The notes under the pieces were generated by a model. It saw only the letters and a program-made list of their open reading frames with translations, did no database searches and was not told where the DNA came from. Shown one piece after another: positions 62,460 to 64,000 of a DNA stretch of 64,000 nucleotides. Source of the DNA: an uncultured Atopobiaceae bacterium (GTDB lineage: Bacteria > Actinomycetota > Coriobacteriia > Coriobacteriales > Atopobiaceae); assembly GCA_944322145.1 (NCBI GenBank), contig CALUNW010000010.1:40615-104614 (forward strand), written 5' to 3'. Within the stretch, counting starts at the first letter, position 1, and each line of letters opens with the position of its first letter. The translations under genes and the position numbers were made by a program.

Positions 62460-63855
62460 GCGGGGAGACATCATCCGTTTTGGCATCGACGGATGGCGGG
62501 CGCGCTTCGACGACGGCTTCGATGCGGAGTCCGTCGCGCGCGTCGCCGACGCGTTGGGGCTCGTCTGGGCGGACGCCGCCCCGGGCTCGACCATCTACGT
62601 CGGCTATGACACGCGCCACGGCTCCCGGGACTTTGCCGCCCTCATCGCGGGGGTCATCTCCTCGTACGGCCTGAAGGTGAGGGTCTCTGACGTCGCGTGC
62701 CCCACGCCGGCGGTCGCCTGGAGCTGCTCTCAGGACGATGACGCGTACGGAGCCGTCATCGTCACGGCGAGCGAGCTATCCTGCGAATACGGCGGCCTGC
62801 TCGTGCGCGGTCGGGACGGAGGGCCCGTCCCGAGGGGCTTCCTCGATGAGGTGGAGCAGGCCATCTCCGTTGACCCGACGCAGGGCAGGGGGGCCTTCGA
62901 GGAATGTGACCTGGTCGGACCTTATCTTGCTCACCTCGCGCAGCTGGTCGACGGCGGCTCCATCGCGCGTCGGCGCCCCCGCGTCGTCGTCGACGCGATG
63001 TGCGGCGCCGGCACGGGGCACCTCGCGGGCCTTCTCTCGCAGCTCGGCTGCGAGGTCATAGAGATTCACGTCGAGCCGCGCGAGGACTTCGGCGGCATCC
63101 ACCCTGAGCCTCGCGACCCGTGGGCTGATGCCTGCGAGCAGGCGGTCGTCGCCCATGGGGCGGACATGGGCCTGCTGCTGGACGGAGACGCCGACAGGGC
63201 GTCGGTTGTCGACGAGAGGGGGAGCCTCCTCCCGGCCCGCGTCATCGTGCCGATGCTCCTGGGCAACCTGGTGATGAGCCACGGCGCGCGCGGGCGCGTC
63301 GTGACGACGCTGACCTGCTCCGCCTGCATCGCGCGCGAGGCGAACCGCCTGGGGTGCGAGACCACGCCGGTCCCCGTCGGCTTTGCCCGCATATATAGAG
63401 AGACGCTCGACGCTGACGTCATCATGGGCGTGGAGGAGTACGGCGGCGTGTGCGTGCCCTCGCATCTTCACGAGCGCGACGGCCTGCTGGTGTGCCTGCT
63501 CGCGGTCGAGATGCTCGCGCGCTCCGGCAAGACCGTCTCTACCATGACGGAGGAGCTCGAGGCCATCATCGGGACGATGTCCTATGCGAGAAGGGACGTC
63601 CGTCTCGAGCCCGCGGTCAGCCAGGCGTTCCGCAACGTCCTTCCGGGCCTCAACCCGGCGGAGCTTGCGGGCAAGGTGCCGGTGGAGATTTCCCACGCGG
63701 ACGGTCTCAGGGCCCAGTTCGAGGACGACTCCTGGGTTCTCATACGCCCGTCGCGCACGAGCGCCGTGGTGAGGGTCTACGCCGAGGCGGCTACGGCATG
63801 CGAGCGAGACGCGCTTCTTAGCGCGGCGTGCGAGCTCGTGCGAGCCGGCTTCTAA
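62452..63855 (+). CDS. Phosphohexomutase with a diverged phosphoserine loop
   Basis: 467 residues from a TTG start at 62452, overlapping galU by 8 bp; GAGAAGGGCG lies upstream and no other start is near. The alpha-D-phosphohexomutase fold is clear: FGIDGWRARF, metal loop DGDADR (244-249), sugar loop VEEYGG. The phosphoserine loop reads TASELS instead of TASHNP (Ser107 kept), and the phosphate-binding end reads RPSRTS instead of RPSGTE. It probably interconverts hexose-6- and hexose-1-phosphate as a partner of GalU, but activity is uncertain given these changes. Confidence 0.85.
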   Translation: MDKRGDIIRFGIDGWRARFDDGFDAESVARVADALGLVWADAAPGSTIYVGYDTRHGSRDFAALIAGVISSYGLKVRVSDVACPTPAVAWSCSQDDDAYGAVIVTASELSCEYGGLLVRGRDGGPVPRGFLDEVEQAISVDPTQGRGAFEECDLVGPYLAHLAQLVDGGSIARRRPRVVVDAMCGAGTGHLAGLLSQLGCEVIEIHVEPREDFGGIHPEPRDPWADACEQAVVAHGADMGLLLDGDADRASVVDERGSLLPARVIVPMLLGNLVMSHGARGRVVTTLTCSACIAREANRLGCETTPVPVGFARIYRETLDADVIMGVEEYGGVCVPSHLHERDGLLVCLLAVEMLARSGKTVSTMTEELEAIIGTMSYARRDVRLEPAVSQAFRNVLPGLNPAELAGKVPVEISHADGLRAQFEDDSWVLIRPSRTSAVVRVYAEAATACERDALLSAACELVRAGF

Positions 63856-64000
63856 AGTAGGCGAGCGGCCGATAAACACATGCGGGCGGCACATCGTCCG
63901 TTCAATATGTGTAGGAATCGTGGACGCCCGGATTCCCGCCCCGGCGCGGGCGCCGGGCGCGTATAGTTATTCCCCGCGCAGCGACGCGGCCACGGCCCAC
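63856..64000. other. Downstream tail of the window
   Basis: No gene is supported in the last 145 bp. ACACAT at 63876 and ATGTGT near 63906 are complementary, and TATAGT at 63962 could be a -10 box for a gene beyond the window. Confidence 0.3.

Noticed and set aside
63876..63912. Short inverted repeat ACACAT/ATGTGT near the window end as an operator
   Set aside because: Only 6-bp arms with a long spacer; too weak without the downstream gene.

Overview
The window is GC-rich and densely coded, with short intergenic gaps, GTG and TTG starts, and a conserved low-GC-Gram-positive/actinobacterial housekeeping order (rpmE, prfA, prmC, sua5, glyA, upp, atp operon, murA). Together with the gene content this fits a Coriobacteriia genome, most likely an Olsenella/Atopobium-type organism. 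That assignment is inference from gene order and protein style; no rRNA or other taxonomic marker lies in the window.

Layout. 1-6713 (+): an exopolysaccharide locus. It holds the end of a PelA/DUF2194-like protein, the glycosyltransferase PelF, the membrane protein PelG, and then CotH-kinase, VTC (polyphosphate polymerase-like) and DUF4956 genes, all overlapping or nearly so. 6725-18098: a signalling island with an HPt protein, a receiver-HD-GYP phosphodiesterase, a membrane GGDEF cyclase, a CheB-CheR-PAS fusion, a large EAL phosphodiesterase and a hybrid histidine kinase. It can both make and degrade c-di-GMP, the nucleotide that controls Pel synthesis elsewhere. 18293-21395: a DUF362 ferredoxin protein followed by a ribokinase and a nucleoside hydrolase (nucleoside salvage). 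21543-28026: two paralogous esterases and a trehalose regulon (treR, PTS EIIBCA, trehalose-6-phosphate hydrolase) with three TreR-type operators. This block is bracketed by two inverted copies of an AT-rich element of about 100 bp. 28188-31133: two small membrane proteins, an Hsp20 with an HspR-like operator, and a YycJ-type metallo-hydrolase.

31192-35296 is the tilS-hpt-ftsH cluster. 35485-44814 mixes an aminotransferase, a PHP phosphoesterase, exonuclease III, a nuclease-like orphan protein, a patatin, a sirtuin, a FolP-FolK fusion, a truncated biotin-ligase-like protein and coaX. 44977-52443 carries rpmE (with a candidate L31 leader and a long Lys/Ala tail), an unknown membrane-anchored protein, prfA, prmC, sua5, glyA and upp. 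52562-59615 is the complete F1Fo ATP synthase operon. murA, a DtxR-family regulator, galU and a divergent phosphohexomutase follow.

Non-coding structure is unusually rich. There is a family of 102-bp elements with TTTTGTACGA/TCGTACAAAA ends (four copies, two bracketing the nuclease-like gene in inverted orientation). There is a family of palindromes centred on GGGAC-A-GTCCC placed at the 3' ends of genes. There are also long near-perfect hairpins at 30225 and 35307, a nested inverted-repeat element at 48288-48517, and an 11-bp G/C homopolymer in the likely promoter of the EAL gene. I saw no CRISPR array, rRNA, convincing tRNA or recognisable insertion-sequence transposase.
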